Positions 53,145 to 61,883 of a stretch of DNA of 64,000 nt are shown here, piece by piece. How positions within the stretch are numbered: position 1 is the first letter of the stretch; each line of letters begins with the position of its first letter. The notes beneath the pieces were generated by a model. The model was not told where the DNA came from, searched no databases, and was given only the letters and a program-made list of their open reading frames with translations. Made by a program: the position numbers and the translations under genes. This DNA comes from Agreia sp. VKM Ac-1783. Lineage in GTDB: Bacteria; Actinomycetota; Actinomycetes; Actinomycetales; Microbacteriaceae. The stretch is taken from contig NZ_FXWI01000003.1 of NCBI RefSeq assembly GCF_900177765.1, positions 620,001 through 684,000 of the forward strand, given 5' to 3'.

Positions 53145-53621
53145 GTGCCGAGCCGAGGTCTGCGCTACGGCCGGTCGGTCTTCGCGACCGCGCTGTTCGT
53201 CGCGCTCGTCGTCGCAGGGTGGGGCTTCGTCAGTCTCCTGACCGAGACGGAGGTGGTGGCCGATCCCGAGGTCGGTCCCATCGTCGCGCCGGTGTCTGTG
53301 GCGATCAGCGCCGTGGCCGTTCTGTTCGCGCTGGCGTCGCCTCGCTGGTCGACCGTGGCCGGTCGCGGTGTCGGGGCCGTGGTCGGGTCATCCGCCGTTC
53401 TCGCCCTCGGAGCGGTCGCCGTGCAACTCGTCGCTCTGGGCATTCTGCAGTTCGTGGCCACCGGCCGGCTCACGGCGCTCCTGCTTGTCGTCGCAGCTCA
53501 GGCGCCCACTCCGTTCACGATCGTGGTGGTCGGGGCTGCCTTCGTTTCTGCCGTCGGGCTTTCGCTGCTCGGACCAGGCCAGGGACGGGCGTCCTGGCCG
53601 TGGGAGAAGGAAGGCGAATGA
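53145..53621 (+). CDS. Small four-helix membrane protein
   Basis: 158 residues from GTG 53145, 5 nt after the previous stop; the same frame is open upstream inside the preceding gene but those codons are shadow. Four membrane helices: about 10-32, 45-65, 77-105 and 112-140. The short C-terminus is charged. I do not recognise the family with confidence; it may be an actinobacterial DUF. Close spacing suggests coupling with the upstream membrane protein. Confidence 0.6.
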   Translation: MPSRGLRYGRSVFATALFVALVVAGWGFVSLLTETEVVADPEVGPIVAPVSVAISAVAVLFALASPRWSTVAGRGVGAVVGSSAVLALGAVAVQLVALGILQFVATGRLTALLLVVAAQAPTPFTIVVVGAAFVSAVGLSLLGPGQGRASWPWEKEGE

Positions 53622-53702
53622 CGGGGCCCAGGGGTTAGGCCGCGTGCTGGCGGTCGATCTCTGCTTGGATGTTAATCCGGGATTCGAAGCGAGGAGCCCC
53701 CG

Positions 53703-54920
53703 ATGTCAGACAACAGTCTTCCCCCTGTGCCCCAGGGTGCGTCGTCCGTTCCGCCGCTGCCTCCCGTACCTCCTGTCTCCGCACCGCCCGTTCCTCCCGT
53801 GCAGGGCTATCCCGGATCGCCGCAGTTCCCGTCGCAGCCCCAGTTCGCTCAGCCGCAGTTCGCTCAGCCGCAGCCGCAGCCGCAGCCGCAGCCGCAGCCG
53901 CAGTTCCAGCCCCAGCCGAGCGCTCGTCGATCGCGCAAGGGTCTGATTATCGGCATCTCCATTGCCGCTGCGGTCGTCATTCTCGGTGGGGCCGGACTGG
54001 CCATCGCCGGAACATCCATCTCGTCGAGCGTCGCACCGGACACGCAGGTGAAGACGTTCCTGCAAGACCTGGTCGACGGCAGAGCAGAATCAGCACTCGA
54101 GGTCATGGGGGAGAAGCCTTCGGGGCTGCTCACCGATGAGGCCTACAACGCCTCGGCCAACCACATCACAGACTTCAGCGTGGGCAAGGTGAAGACGACA
54201 GGCGACACGGCCGTCGTCACGGCCAAGATCAGCCAGGGCGGAACGAGCTACACGCAGGAGTTCGAGCTGCAGAAGGCCGGCAAGACATTCGTCGTCTTCG
54301 ACGTCTGGCAGCTGCAGCCCCTGCCACTCGGTGTGGTGAATGTGCAGGTCCAAGGGCCGGAGGGTCTCGCCGTGCAGGTCGACGGCAACGACGTCGAGGG
54401 CTCCGAATCCGGCCTCCGCGCCTTTCCTGGCGACTACGAGGTGTCGGTGGTCGACGACAGCGACCTCTTCGACGCGGAGCCCGCGACGGCGAACGTCGTC
54501 GGTCTCTCCGACGAGGCTGCGGGAAGCATCGCAACCGCGGCGGTGACCACCACGCTCACCGAGGCAGGCACGGCAGCCGCCCGCGCCGCGGTCGACGCCT
54601 TTGTCGACGGATGCGTGGCGCAGCAGAGTCTTGCACCCACGGGCTGCGGCTTCCAGGCTCGAGCGCAAGACGGTGTCACCTACTCGAATATCCGCTGGAC
54701 GCTCACGGTGAGGCCCACGTACTCGATCGGCGACTGGGCGGGTAACGGCTGGGCCGTCTCGTCGGCGACGGCGGGAACGCTCGACGTCCTCGCCGACTCC
54801 GTCGACAGTGCCGGCCGCTCCGGACCATCGGGCACGAGTCTGCCGAACTACCGACCCGCCGGCACGGTTTCCGTCGTCGACGGAGCGATCACGTTCACCT
54901 CATCGGTGCTGCCGTTCTAG
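53703..54920 (+). CDS. Membrane-anchored protein with Pro/Gln-rich N-terminus
   Basis: 405 residues from ATG 53703 (GAGGAG upstream). The first about 78 residues are Pro/Gln repeats (QPQFAQPQFAQPQPQPQ...), then a basic patch RRSRKG and one membrane helix (about 79-102). The external part has a NTF2/DUF4878-like beginning (VKTFLQDLVDGRAESALEVMGEKPSGLLTDEAY) followed by beta-rich domains to the end. A cytosolic QP-rich tail with an external sensor-like domain resembles many actinobacterial single-pass envelope proteins. It is the last gene before the str promoter. Function unknown. Confidence 0.65.
   Translation: MSDNSLPPVPQGASSVPPLPPVPPVSAPPVPPVQGYPGSPQFPSQPQFAQPQFAQPQPQPQPQPQPQFQPQPSARRSRKGLIIGISIAAAVVILGGAGLAIAGTSISSSVAPDTQVKTFLQDLVDGRAESALEVMGEKPSGLLTDEAYNASANHITDFSVGKVKTTGDTAVVTAKISQGGTSYTQEFELQKAGKTFVVFDVWQLQPLPLGVVNVQVQGPEGLAVQVDGNDVEGSESGLRAFPGDYEVSVVDDSDLFDAEPATANVVGLSDEAAGSIATAAVTTTLTEAGTAAARAAVDAFVDGCVAQQSLAPTGCGFQARAQDGVTYSNIRWTLTVRPTYSIGDWAGNGWAVSSATAGTLDVLADSVDSAGRSGPSGTSLPNYRPAGTVSVVDGAITFTSSVLPF
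53841..53900 (+). repeat. Short tandem repeats encoding the QP tract
   Basis: A 15-nt unit CAGTTCGCTCAGCCG occurs twice (53841-53870), then CAGCCG repeats; counting the overlap, six CAGCCG units span 53865-53900. Units are multiples of 3, so length changes would not shift the frame. Confidence 0.85.
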
Positions 54921-54933
54921 CGGTCGTCGTCGC

Positions 54934-54962
54934 TTGACCGAAGCACCACTTCGGGCTAATAT
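54934..54962 (+). promoter_or_regulatory. str operon promoter
   Basis: TTGACC (54934-54939), a 17-nt spacer and TAATAT (54957-54962) give a near-consensus sigma-A promoter just after the previous stop; start expected near 54969. Confidence 0.78.
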
Positions 54963-54967
54963 TGCCG

Positions 54968-55228
54968 GGTGTGTGCATTCTTGCACGCCCACTTTTCAAC
55001 TCGGATTCGTCCGAGATGAGAATCTTGCGACAGACCAGTCTGCGGCAAGGCAAGGGCAGGCCCTCTCTGGGTCAGGCCCCCACGGCATACCCACCATCAC
55101 AATCTCTGCAGACGCTCGCGTGTGCAGACGGCGGGTCCACAAGAACATCGGTTGAATCCCGCACGCGGGCGCTACCGATTGCTACGCGAAAGCAAGCTGT
55201 CACCGTGCAGTAGAAAATAGGAGAAGTA
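54968..55228 (+). promoter_or_regulatory. Leader of the rpsL operon with hairpins
   Basis: About 260 nt of untranslated leader. CTCGGA-TTCG-TCCGAG (55000-55015) is a perfect hairpin with a UUCG loop. CAGACCAGTCTGCG (55031-55044) is self-complementary and matches a motif in the rpsJ leader at 13 of 14 positions. The rpsL SD AGGAGAA lies at the end. Regulation by a ribosomal protein (S7 or S12) is possible but inferred. Confidence 0.5.
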
Positions 55229-55603
55229 GTGCCAACCATTCAGCAGTTGGTCCGCAAGGGCCGAACTCCGAAGGTCACCAAGACCAAGACGCCGGCCCTG
55301 AAGGCCAACCCGCAGCAGCGCGGCGTCTGCACCCGCGTGTACACGACCACGCCCAAGAAGCCCAACTCGGCTCTTCGCAAGGTCGCCCGCGTCAAGCTGT
55401 CCAACGGCACCGAGGTCACCGCGTACATTCCCGGTGAGGGCCACAACTTGCAGGAGCACTCCATGGTGCTCGTGCGCGGCGGTCGTGTGAAGGACCTGCC
55501 CGGTGTGCGTTACAAGATCGTCCGTGGCGCACTGGACACCCAGGCCGTCAAGGGCCGCAAGCAGGCTCGCAGCCGTTACGGCGCGAAGATGGAGAAGAAG
55601 TAA
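55229..55603 (+). CDS. rpsL: 30S ribosomal protein S12
   Basis: 124 residues from GTG 55229 (AGGAG upstream). It has the full S12 sequence, including [17 protein letters not shown] and [18 protein letters not shown]; both Lys-containing loops read as wild type, so the streptomycin-resistance positions are not mutated. The last base is shared with the rpsG start (TAATG), so the two are coupled. Confidence 0.99.
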   Translation: MPTIQQLVRKGRTPKVTKTKTPALKANPQQRGVCTRVYTTTPKKPNSALRKVARVKLSNGTEVTAYIPGEGHNLQEHSMVLVRGGRVKDLPGVRYKIVRGALDTQAVKGRKQARSRYGAKMEKK

Positions 55604-56073
55604 TGCCTCGTAAGGGACCAGCACCCAAGCGCCCCGTCGTCGCAGACCCCGTCTACGGCGCGCCTATCGTCAGCCAGCTCGTCAACAAGATCCTTCTTGA
55701 TGGCAAGAAGGGCCTCGCCGAGCGCATCGTCTACGACGCACTCGAAGGAGTCGCTGCCAAGAACGGCGCCGACGCCGTCGTCACCCTCAAGAAGGCGCTC
55801 GACAACGTCCGCCCCACGCTCGAGGTCAAGTCGCGCCGCGTCGGTGGATCGACCTACCAGGTTCCGGTCGAGGTCAAGCCTCACCGTGCCAACACTCTCG
55901 CACTCCGCTGGCTCACGAGCTACGCGAAGAGCCGTCGCGAGAAGACGATGACCGAGCGTCTCACCAACGAGATCCTCGACGCGTCGAACGGCCTCGGTGC
56001 CGCGGTCAAGCGCCGCGAAGACACCCACAAGATGGCCGAGTCGAACAAGGCATTCGCTCACTACCGCTGGTAA
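55603..56073 (+). CDS. rpsG: 30S ribosomal protein S7
   Basis: 156 residues, normal length, [13 protein letters not shown] start and ending in [14 protein letters not shown]7 nucleates assembly of the 30S head and is the usual feedback regulator of str operons. Its ATG overlaps the rpsL stop by one base. It is followed by a 102-nt gap holding a strong hairpin. Confidence 0.99.
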   Translation: MPRKGPAPKRPVVADPVYGAPIVSQLVNKILLDGKKGLAERIVYDALEGVAAKNGADAVVTLKKALDNVRPTLEVKSRRVGGSTYQVPVEVKPHRANTLALRWLTSYAKSRREKTMTERLTNEILDASNGLGAAVKRREDTHKMAESNKAFAHYRW

Positions 56074-56087
56074 TCGCGTGTGCTGGT

Positions 56088-56122
56088 CGAGAGGCCGGTT
56101 CGCTCCGCGAACCGGCCCCTCG
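56088..56122 (+). terminator. Hairpin between rpsG and fusA (attenuator or processing site)
   Basis: GGCCGGTTCGC (56093-56103) pairs with GCGAACCGGCC (56107-56117) around a 3-nt loop; CGAG and CTCG extend the stem at both sides after one mismatch. There is no T-tract, so partial termination or RNA processing is more likely than full stop, since fusA belongs to the operon. Confidence 0.5.
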
Positions 56123-56175
56123 ATCGGTGCCGCCAACGTTCGACAAACCCCTTAGTAAACAACCGGAGGCAATCT

Positions 56176-58290
56176 GTGGCACAGGACGTGCTCACCGACC
56201 TGAATAAGGTCCGCAACATCGGCATCATGGCTCACATCGATGCCGGCAAGACCACCACCACCGAGCGCATCCTGTTCTACACGGGTGTCAACCACAAGAT
56301 CGGTGAGACCCACGACGGCGCATCGACGACCGACTGGATGGAGCAGGAGCAGGAGCGTGGCATCACGATCACCTCGGCTGCCGTCACCTGCTTCTGGGAC
56401 AAGAACCAGATCAACATCATCGACACCCCGGGTCACGTCGACTTCACCGTCGAGGTGGAGCGTTCGCTCCGCGTGCTCGACGGTGCCGTTGCAGTCTTCG
56501 ACGGCAAAGAGGGCGTAGAGCCCCAGTCGGAGACCGTCTGGCGCCAGGCCGACAAGTACGAAGTTCCCCGCATCTGCTTCATCAACAAGATGGACAAGCT
56601 CGGAGCCGACTTCTACTTCACGGTCGACACCATCATCAACAAGCTCGGCGCAAAGCCGCTGGTCATCCAGCTGCCGATCGGTGCCGAGAACGGATTCGTC
56701 GGTGTCGTCGACCTCGTCGAGATGCGCGCTCTCGTCTGGCCTTCCGACTCCAAGGGTGACGTCACCATGGGAGCCAAGTACGAGGTCCAGGAGATCCCGG
56801 ACGACCTCAAGGAGAAGGCTGACGAGTACCGCCAGCTGCTCCTCGAGACCGTCGCCGAGACCGACGACGCGCTGCTCGAGAAGTTCTTTGCCGGCGAAGA
56901 GCTGACGGTCGCCGAGATCAAGGCTGGCATCCGCAAGCTGACGGTCGCGAGCGAGATCTACCCGGTTCTCTGTGGTTCCGCCTTCAAGAACCGCGGCGTT
57001 CAGCCGATGCTCGATGCAGTCGTCGACTACCTGCCCAGCCCGCTCGACGTTCCCGCCACCGTGGGAACGGACCCGCGTGATGAAGAGGTCAAGGTCGAGC
57101 GTCACCCCGACGCCTCGGAGCCCTTCGCCGCTCTCGCGTTCAAGGTCGCCGTGCACCCGTTCTTCGGTCGCCTGACGTTCATCCGCGTCTACTCGGGTCG
57201 TCTCGACTCGGGCGGACAGGTCACGAACTCGACCAAGAGCAAGAAAGAGCGCATCGGCAAGATCTTCCAGATGCACGCCAACAAGGAGATCCCCGTCGAC
57301 AGCGTGACCGCCGGTCACATCTACGCTGTCATCGGCCTGAAGGGCACGACAACGGGAGACACGCTCAGCGACTCGAACGACCAGGTCGTTCTCGAGTCGA
57401 TGACGTTCCCGGAGCCGGTCATCGAGGTCGCGATCGAGCCGAAGACGAAGGCCGACCAGGAGAAGCTGGGTGTCGCCATCCAGAAGCTCGCTGAAGAAGA
57501 CCCGACGTTCCGCACGGAGCAGAACCAGGACACCGGCCAGACGGTCATCAAGGGAATGGGCGAGCTTCACCTCGACATCCTCGTCGACCGTATGCGCCGC
57601 GAGTTCAACGTCGAGGCCAACGTGGGCAAGCCCCAGGTCGCGTACCGCGAGACGATCCGTCGCGTGGTGCCGAAGCACGACTACACCCACAAGAAGCAGA
57701 CCGGTGGTTCGGGTCAGTTCGCCAAGGTGCAGATCTCGATCGAGCCCATGGAGGTGACCGCGGAGAAGATCTACGAGTTCGAGAACAAGGTCACCGGTGG
57801 CCGCGTTCCGCGCGAGTACATCCCCTCGGTCGATGCGGGAATCCAGGATGCCCTCCAGGTCGGCGTTCTCGCCGGCTACCCCATGGTTGGTGTTCGGGCA
57901 GCCCTGCTCGACGGCCAGTTCCACGACGTCGACTCCTCGGAGATGGCGTTCAAGATCGCTGGTTCCATGGCGTTCAAGGAAGCCGCCCGCAAGGCGGACC
58001 CGGTCATCCTTGAGCCGTTGATGGCAGTCGAGGTGCGCACCCCTGAGGAATACATGGGTGACGTCATCGGCGATATCAACTCGCGCCGTGGCCAGATCCA
58101 GTCCATGGAGGACGCGACCGGTATCAAGGTCATCCGTGCCCATGTACCGCTTTCGGAGATGTTCGGTTACATCGGTGACCTGAGGTCCAAGACCTCGGGC
58201 CGCGCGGTGTACTCGATGACCTTCGACAGCTACGCCGAGGTCCCCAAGGCTGTCGCCGAAGAGATCATCAACAAAAACAAGGGCGAATAG
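56176..58290 (+). CDS. fusA: Translation elongation factor G
   Basis: 704 residues from GTG 56176 (CGGAGGC upstream); the in-frame ORF to 56080 is leader. G1 [19 protein letters not shown], switch [14 protein letters not shown] specificity motif, and domains II-V with GQFAKVQ and GYPMVG. It drives tRNA-mRNA translocation and, with RRF, ribosome recycling. Standard position between rpsG and tuf. Confidence 0.99.
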   Translation: MAQDVLTDLNKVRNIGIMAHIDAGKTTTTERILFYTGVNHKIGETHDGASTTDWMEQEQERGITITSAAVTCFWDKNQINIIDTPGHVDFTVEVERSLRVLDGAVAVFDGKEGVEPQSETVWRQADKYEVPRICFINKMDKLGADFYFTVDTIINKLGAKPLVIQLPIGAENGFVGVVDLVEMRALVWPSDSKGDVTMGAKYEVQEIPDDLKEKADEYRQLLLETVAETDDALLEKFFAGEELTVAEIKAGIRKLTVASEIYPVLCGSAFKNRGVQPMLDAVVDYLPSPLDVPATVGTDPRDEEVKVERHPDASEPFAALAFKVAVHPFFGRLTFIRVYSGRLDSGGQVTNSTKSKKERIGKIFQMHANKEIPVDSVTAGHIYAVIGLKGTTTGDTLSDSNDQVVLESMTFPEPVIEVAIEPKTKADQEKLGVAIQKLAEEDPTFRTEQNQDTGQTVIKGMGELHLDILVDRMRREFNVEANVGKPQVAYRETIRRVVPKHDYTHKKQTGGSGQFAKVQISIEPMEVTAEKIYEFENKVTGGRVPREYIPSVDAGIQDALQVGVLAGYPMVGVRAALLDGQFHDVDSSEMAFKIAGSMAFKEAARKADPVILEPLMAVEVRTPEEYMGDVIGDINSRRGQIQSMEDATGIKVIRAHVPLSEMFGYIGDLRSKTSGRAVYSMTFDSYAEVPKAVAEEIINKNKGE

Positions 58291-58303
58291 TCCTGTATCG
58301 TGT

Positions 58304-58334
58304 TCCGGTGCTCAATATTGTTGCGAGCACCGGA
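58304..58334 (+). terminator. Hairpin between fusA and tuf
   Basis: TCCGGTGCTC (58304-58313) and GAGCACCGGA (58325-58334) form a perfect 10-bp stem with an 11-nt loop; no T-tract follows. It may attenuate or protect transcript ends so that tuf can be made at a different level. A separate tuf promoter is not clear. Confidence 0.5.
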
Positions 58335-58423
58335 GCGCGTAACATCAACACACAAACACCCCCGCTCTTCACCCGGTAGCTTTTTGTCCGGATGCGGAGC
58401 AAGAGAGTCCTGAGGAGGACCCA

Positions 58424-59617
58424 GTGGCCAAGGCCAAGTTCGAGCGGACCAAGCCGCACGTAAACATCGGAACGATCGGTCACGTCGACCACGGAAAGAC
58501 CACGCTGACTGCAGCGATCTCCAAGGTCCTTGCCGACAAGTTCCCGTCCAAGACCAACGTTCAGCGCGACTTCGCGTCGATCGACTCCGCTCCCGAAGAG
58601 CGCCAGCGCGGTATCACGATCAACATCTCGCACGTCGAGTACGAGACCGAGAAGCGTCACTACGCTCACGTCGACGCCCCGGGTCACGCTGACTACATCA
58701 AGAACATGATCACCGGTGCCGCTCAGATGGATGGCGCGATCCTCGTGGTTGCCGCTACCGACGGCCCGATGGCTCAGACCCGCGAGCACGTTCTGCTCGC
58801 CAAGCAGGTCGGCGTCCCCTACCTGCTGGTCGCGCTCAACAAGTCCGACATGGTCGACGACGAAGAGATCCTTGAGCTCGTCGAGCTCGAGGTTCGCGAG
58901 CTGCTCTCCAGCCAGGACTTCGATGGCGACAACGCTCCCGTCGTTCGCGTCTCGGGCCTCAAGGCTCTCGAGGGCGACGAGAAGTGGGTCGACGCGATCC
59001 TCGAGCTCATGCAGGCCGTCGACGACTCCATCCCGGAGCCCGTCCGCGACAAGGACAAGCCCTTCCTGATGCCCGTCGAGGACGTCTTCACGATCACCGG
59101 TCGTGGAACCGTCGTCACGGGTCGCGCCGAGCGCGGAACCCTCGCCATCAACTCCGAGGTCGAGATCGTCGGCATCCGCCCGACCGTCAAGACCACGGTC
59201 ACGGGTATCGAGATGTTCCACAAGCAGCTCGACGAGGCATGGGCCGGCGAGAACTGTGGTCTGCTGCTCCGCGGCACCAAGCGTGAAGACGTCGAGCGCG
59301 GCCAGGTCATCGTCAAGCCGGGTTCGGTCACGCCGCACACCGGTTTCGATGGAACCGCCTACATCCTGTCCAAGGATGAGGGTGGACGCCACAACCCGTT
59401 CTACACGAACTACCGCCCGCAGTTCTACTTCCGCACCACCGACGTGACCGGCGTCATCACCCTCCCCGAGGGCACCGAGATGGTCATGCCCGGCGACACG
59501 ACTGACATCAGCGTCGAGCTGATCCAGCCCATCGCCATGGAAGAGGGCCTCGGCTTCGCGATCCGTGAGGGTGGCCGCACGGTCGGTGCCGGTACCGTCA
59601 CGAAGATCACCAAGTAG
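58424..59617 (+). CDS. tuf: Translation elongation factor Tu
   Basis: 397 residues from GTG 58424 (GAGGAGGACC upstream). G1 [27 protein letters not shown], and domains II and III including the [12 protein letters not shown] and FRTTDVTG regions. It carries aminoacyl-tRNA to the A site as EF-Tu-GTP. It is the last gene of the str operon and is followed by a strong terminator. Confidence 0.99.
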   Translation: MAKAKFERTKPHVNIGTIGHVDHGKTTLTAAISKVLADKFPSKTNVQRDFASIDSAPEERQRGITINISHVEYETEKRHYAHVDAPGHADYIKNMITGAAQMDGAILVVAATDGPMAQTREHVLLAKQVGVPYLLVALNKSDMVDDEEILELVELEVRELLSSQDFDGDNAPVVRVSGLKALEGDEKWVDAILELMQAVDDSIPEPVRDKDKPFLMPVEDVFTITGRGTVVTGRAERGTLAINSEVEIVGIRPTVKTTVTGIEMFHKQLDEAWAGENCGLLLRGTKREDVERGQVIVKPGSVTPHTGFDGTAYILSKDEGGRHNPFYTNYRPQFYFRTTDVTGVITLPEGTEMVMPGDTTDISVELIQPIAMEEGLGFAIREGGRTVGAGTVTKITK

Positions 59618-59640
59618 TCGATTCTTCACCAGTAGTAACT

Positions 59641-59674
59641 CAGCAGGGCCTCACCTTCGGGTGCGGCCCTGCTG
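59641..59674 (+). terminator. str operon terminator after tuf
   Basis: CAGCAGGGCC (59641-59650) pairs with GGCCCTGCTG (59665-59674); an inner CACC-TTCG-GGTG stem completes the hairpin with one mismatch pair. TCGTTT follows. Confidence 0.85.
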
Positions 59675-59691
59675 TCGTTTAACCCTGTCGC

Positions 59692-59712
59692 TCCCTGAGC
59701 CTGTCGAAGGGA
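59692..59712 (+). repeat. Dispersed REP-like element
   Basis: It contains the core TCCCTGAGCCTGTCGAAGGG in full (59692-59711) and lies directly after the tuf terminator, 10 nt before the next start codon. Confidence 0.8.
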
Positions 59713-59721
59713 CAATGAACT

Positions 59722-60489
59722 ATGCCTTTCGTGAAAACCAGCCCACGCGCCCCTGCTGGCTTCTTCGAGGCGGAGGCTGCCGGCCTCGCCTGGCTAGCAG
59801 AGGCCGAGCCCGCAGGCGGCGCGAGAGCAGCCCGGGTCGAGTCCGTCTCCGCGGGGCGAATCGTCATCGAGCAGCTCGAGCGGGCACGGCCGACACCGGA
59901 TGCCGCCGCGCGATTCGGGCGGGCGCTGGCGGTCACTCATCGGGCCGGCGCGCAGGCCTTCGGCTCGGCTCCGGAAGGCTCGAAGGGCCCCACCTTCATC
60001 GGAGCACGACCGATGGAGTGCAGGCCGGAGCGCTCGTGGGGGCGTTTCTACTCCGAGCAGCGGGTCCGGCCGTTCCTCGATATCGCCTTGTCTGTGGGAT
60101 CGATCGACGAGGCAGCTGCCGACGTCGTACGCGCTGTCTGTGAGCTGGTGGAATCGGGAGCGGCCGACGACGGAGAACCCGCGCGGCGCATCCACGGCGA
60201 CCTGTGGAATGGGAACGTGATGTGGACTGACGACGGCGTGGTGCTCATCGACCCGGCCGCTCACGGCGGCCACCGAGAGACCGACCTCGCCATGCTGCAC
60301 CTCTTCGGCGTGCCCCATCTCGACGTGATCGTCGACGCGTACGACGACGAGTTCGCCCTGCGACCCGGATGGCGAGATCGGATCAGCCTGCATCAGCTGC
60401 ATCCGCTTGCCGTTCACGCCGCGGGGCACGGAGCGTCCTACGGTCACGCGCTCGGTGAGGCTGCGCGCGAGGCTCTCGACTTGTTCTGA
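59722..60489 (+). CDS. Fructosamine kinase family protein
   Basis: 255 residues. The aminoglycoside-phosphotransferase/fructosamine-kinase fold shows the catalytic loop RRIHGDLWNGNVMW and the metal Asp in VLIDPAAHGGHRETDLAML. The N-terminal lobe is short. It should phosphorylate fructosamines or ribulosamines on glycated proteins, allowing their repair. GACAAT lies 5 nt before the ATG and directly follows the repeat element, so the repeat may supply part of the promoter. No antibiotic-resistance role is suggested. Confidence 0.88.
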   Translation: MPFVKTSPRAPAGFFEAEAAGLAWLAEAEPAGGARAARVESVSAGRIVIEQLERARPTPDAAARFGRALAVTHRAGAQAFGSAPEGSKGPTFIGARPMECRPERSWGRFYSEQRVRPFLDIALSVGSIDEAAADVVRAVCELVESGAADDGEPARRIHGDLWNGNVMWTDDGVVLIDPAAHGGHRETDLAMLHLFGVPHLDVIVDAYDDEFALRPGWRDRISLHQLHPLAVHAAGHGASYGHALGEAAREALDLF

Positions 60490-60546
60490 CTCACGGAGCA
60501 GAATGGGCCAACCGCCTCGATCGCGGGGCCCGATCAAAGGAGAATC

Positions 60547-60756
60547 ATGGGACTCGAAGACATCACCAAGAAGGCGCAGGAGTTCCTGGGCGACAACAAG
60601 GTGCAGGAAGCCCTGAAGAGCGAGAAGGCCGAAGACCTCAGTGACAAGTTGCTCGACGGTGTGGCCGGTGCAGTGAACAAGGTCACGGGCGACAAGTTCG
60701 ACGAGCAGGTCGAGGGCGCCCGCGCTGCTGCAGACAAAGCGGTCGGCACCGAGTAG
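60547..60756 (+). CDS. MT0933/Rv0909-type antitoxin-like small protein
   Basis: 69 residues from ATG 60547 (AAAGGAG upstream). Two or three amphipathic helices, rich in Lys, Asp and Ala, starting MGLEDITKKAQEFLGDN and containing VNKVTGDKFDEQVEGAR, match the MT0933 antitoxin family (Rv0909 pairs with toxin Rv0910 in M. tuberculosis). No SRPBCC-type toxin partner lies next to it, so either the partner is elsewhere or the protein has a stress role unrelated to toxin-antitoxin action. Confidence 0.75.
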   Translation: MGLEDITKKAQEFLGDNKVQEALKSEKAEDLSDKLLDGVAGAVNKVTGDKFDEQVEGARAAADKAVGTE

Positions 60757-60773
60757 TCGAGGCACCTGTCAAG

Positions 60774-60807
60774 CCCCGGGGCCGGATGCGTGTCGCCGGT
60801 CCCGGGG
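60774..60807 (+). terminator. Hairpin after the antitoxin-like gene
   Basis: CCCCGGGGCCGG (60774-60785) and CCGGTCCCGGGG (60796-60807) pair over 12 bp with one G-U and a 10-nt loop, no T-tract. It ends 16 nt before the topoisomerase start. Confidence 0.5.
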
Positions 60808-60823
60808 GACTCACAATGGGTCA

Positions 60824-61795
60824 ATGGTGAGACTGAGGCGAAGCAACTCGGCGGGCGCAGGCCTGCGCAGGGTTCGTGCTGGACGGGGGTTCTCCTATCG
60901 CAACCACGACGGTACGGTCGTGGCAGATGCCGAGCTGAGAGAGCGCATCGAGAAGCTCGCCATTCCTCCGGCCTGGACCGATGTGTGGATCGCGCCGTAT
61001 GCGAACGGGCACATCCAGGCGACGGGTATCGACGCGGCGGGGCGCAGGCAGTACATCTACCACCCGACCTGGCGCGAGCAGAAAGACCGCATCAAGTTCG
61101 ACCGGGCTCTCGCTCTCGCCGAGTCCCTTCCGACAGCGCGTCGCGGCGTCACCATCGACCTTCGTAGCACCGAGCCCACAAAAGAGCGCGCATTGGCGGC
61201 GGCTTTCCGGATGCTCGACACGGGATCGCTGCGGGTCGGCAGCGAGCGTTACGCCGAGTCGAACGGAAGTCACGGCTTGTCGACGCTGCTGGGAGCTCAC
61301 GCTCGAGTGAGCGGAGACACCGTGCATCTGGCTTTCCCCGCGAAGAGCGGTCAGGCCTGGGAGAGCGACATCACAGATCCGGATCTCGCCGCGGTCGTGC
61401 GCGCGTTGAAGCATCGCGGGCCGCGGGCGCGCCTGCTCGCCTGGCGTCAAGGAGCCGGCAACTGGCATCCGATCGCCGCCGACGAGATCAACGACTACGT
61501 GAGGCAGAAGACAGGCGGCCAGTTCACGGCGAAGGACTTCCGAACACTGCACGGCACCGTGGCGGCGGCCGTCAGCCTGGCAAAGCACGGGCCAGAGCAG
61601 CGCAGCACCGCTCGCACTCGGGCCATCGCGCAAGCGATGCGCGACGCGGCCGAGGTGCTCGGCAACACGCCTTCGATCGCCAAGAAGAGCTACGTCGATC
61701 CGCGGGTCGTCGATCACTACACCGAGGGAACGACGATCGACCCTCGCCGACTCGGGTCGGCCGAATCGGAGTTGCGGGCGCTTCTCTTCGAGTGA
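60824..61795 (+). CDS. DNA topoisomerase IB
   Basis: 323 residues. Bacterial (poxvirus-like) topoisomerase IB: N-terminal GRGFSYRNHDGTVVADAELRERIEKLAIPPAWTDVWI, the GHIQATGIDAAGRRQYIYHPTWR core with catalytic Arg/Lys, DTGSLRVGSERYA, and the tyrosine nucleophile in KKSYVDPRVVDHY near the C-terminus. It relaxes supercoils by a 3'-phosphotyrosine intermediate. ATG 60824 follows a CACAAT box by 6 nt, which may be a leaderless promoter. It separates the str and S10 operons. Confidence 0.92.
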   Translation: MVRLRRSNSAGAGLRRVRAGRGFSYRNHDGTVVADAELRERIEKLAIPPAWTDVWIAPYANGHIQATGIDAAGRRQYIYHPTWREQKDRIKFDRALALAESLPTARRGVTIDLRSTEPTKERALAAAFRMLDTGSLRVGSERYAESNGSHGLSTLLGAHARVSGDTVHLAFPAKSGQAWESDITDPDLAAVVRALKHRGPRARLLAWRQGAGNWHPIAADEINDYVRQKTGGQFTAKDFRTLHGTVAAAVSLAKHGPEQRSTARTRAIAQAMRDAAEVLGNTPSIAKKSYVDPRVVDHYTEGTTIDPRRLGSAESELRALLFE

Positions 61796-61853
61796 TCGAT
61801 CTGTCCCGTGCATCGCCGGAACGGCGCGACACGCCCAACGCGACACGCCCGGG

Positions 61854-61883
61854 TTGCACGATGCCCCTCGGGTGTGGCAAACT
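61854..61883 (+). promoter_or_regulatory. S10 operon promoter candidate
   Basis: TTGCAC (61854-61859), an 18-nt spacer and CAAACT (61878-61883). Transcription would start near 61890, giving a leader of about 310 nt before rpsJ. Confidence 0.5.

Noticed and set aside
53841-53900. CRISPR-like short repeats
   Set aside because: Units are 6 and 15 nt, contiguous with no spacers, and in frame in a protein gene.
59722-60489. Aminoglycoside phosphotransferase
   Set aside because: The fold is shared, but the HGDLWNGN loop and overall layout match fructosamine kinases better.
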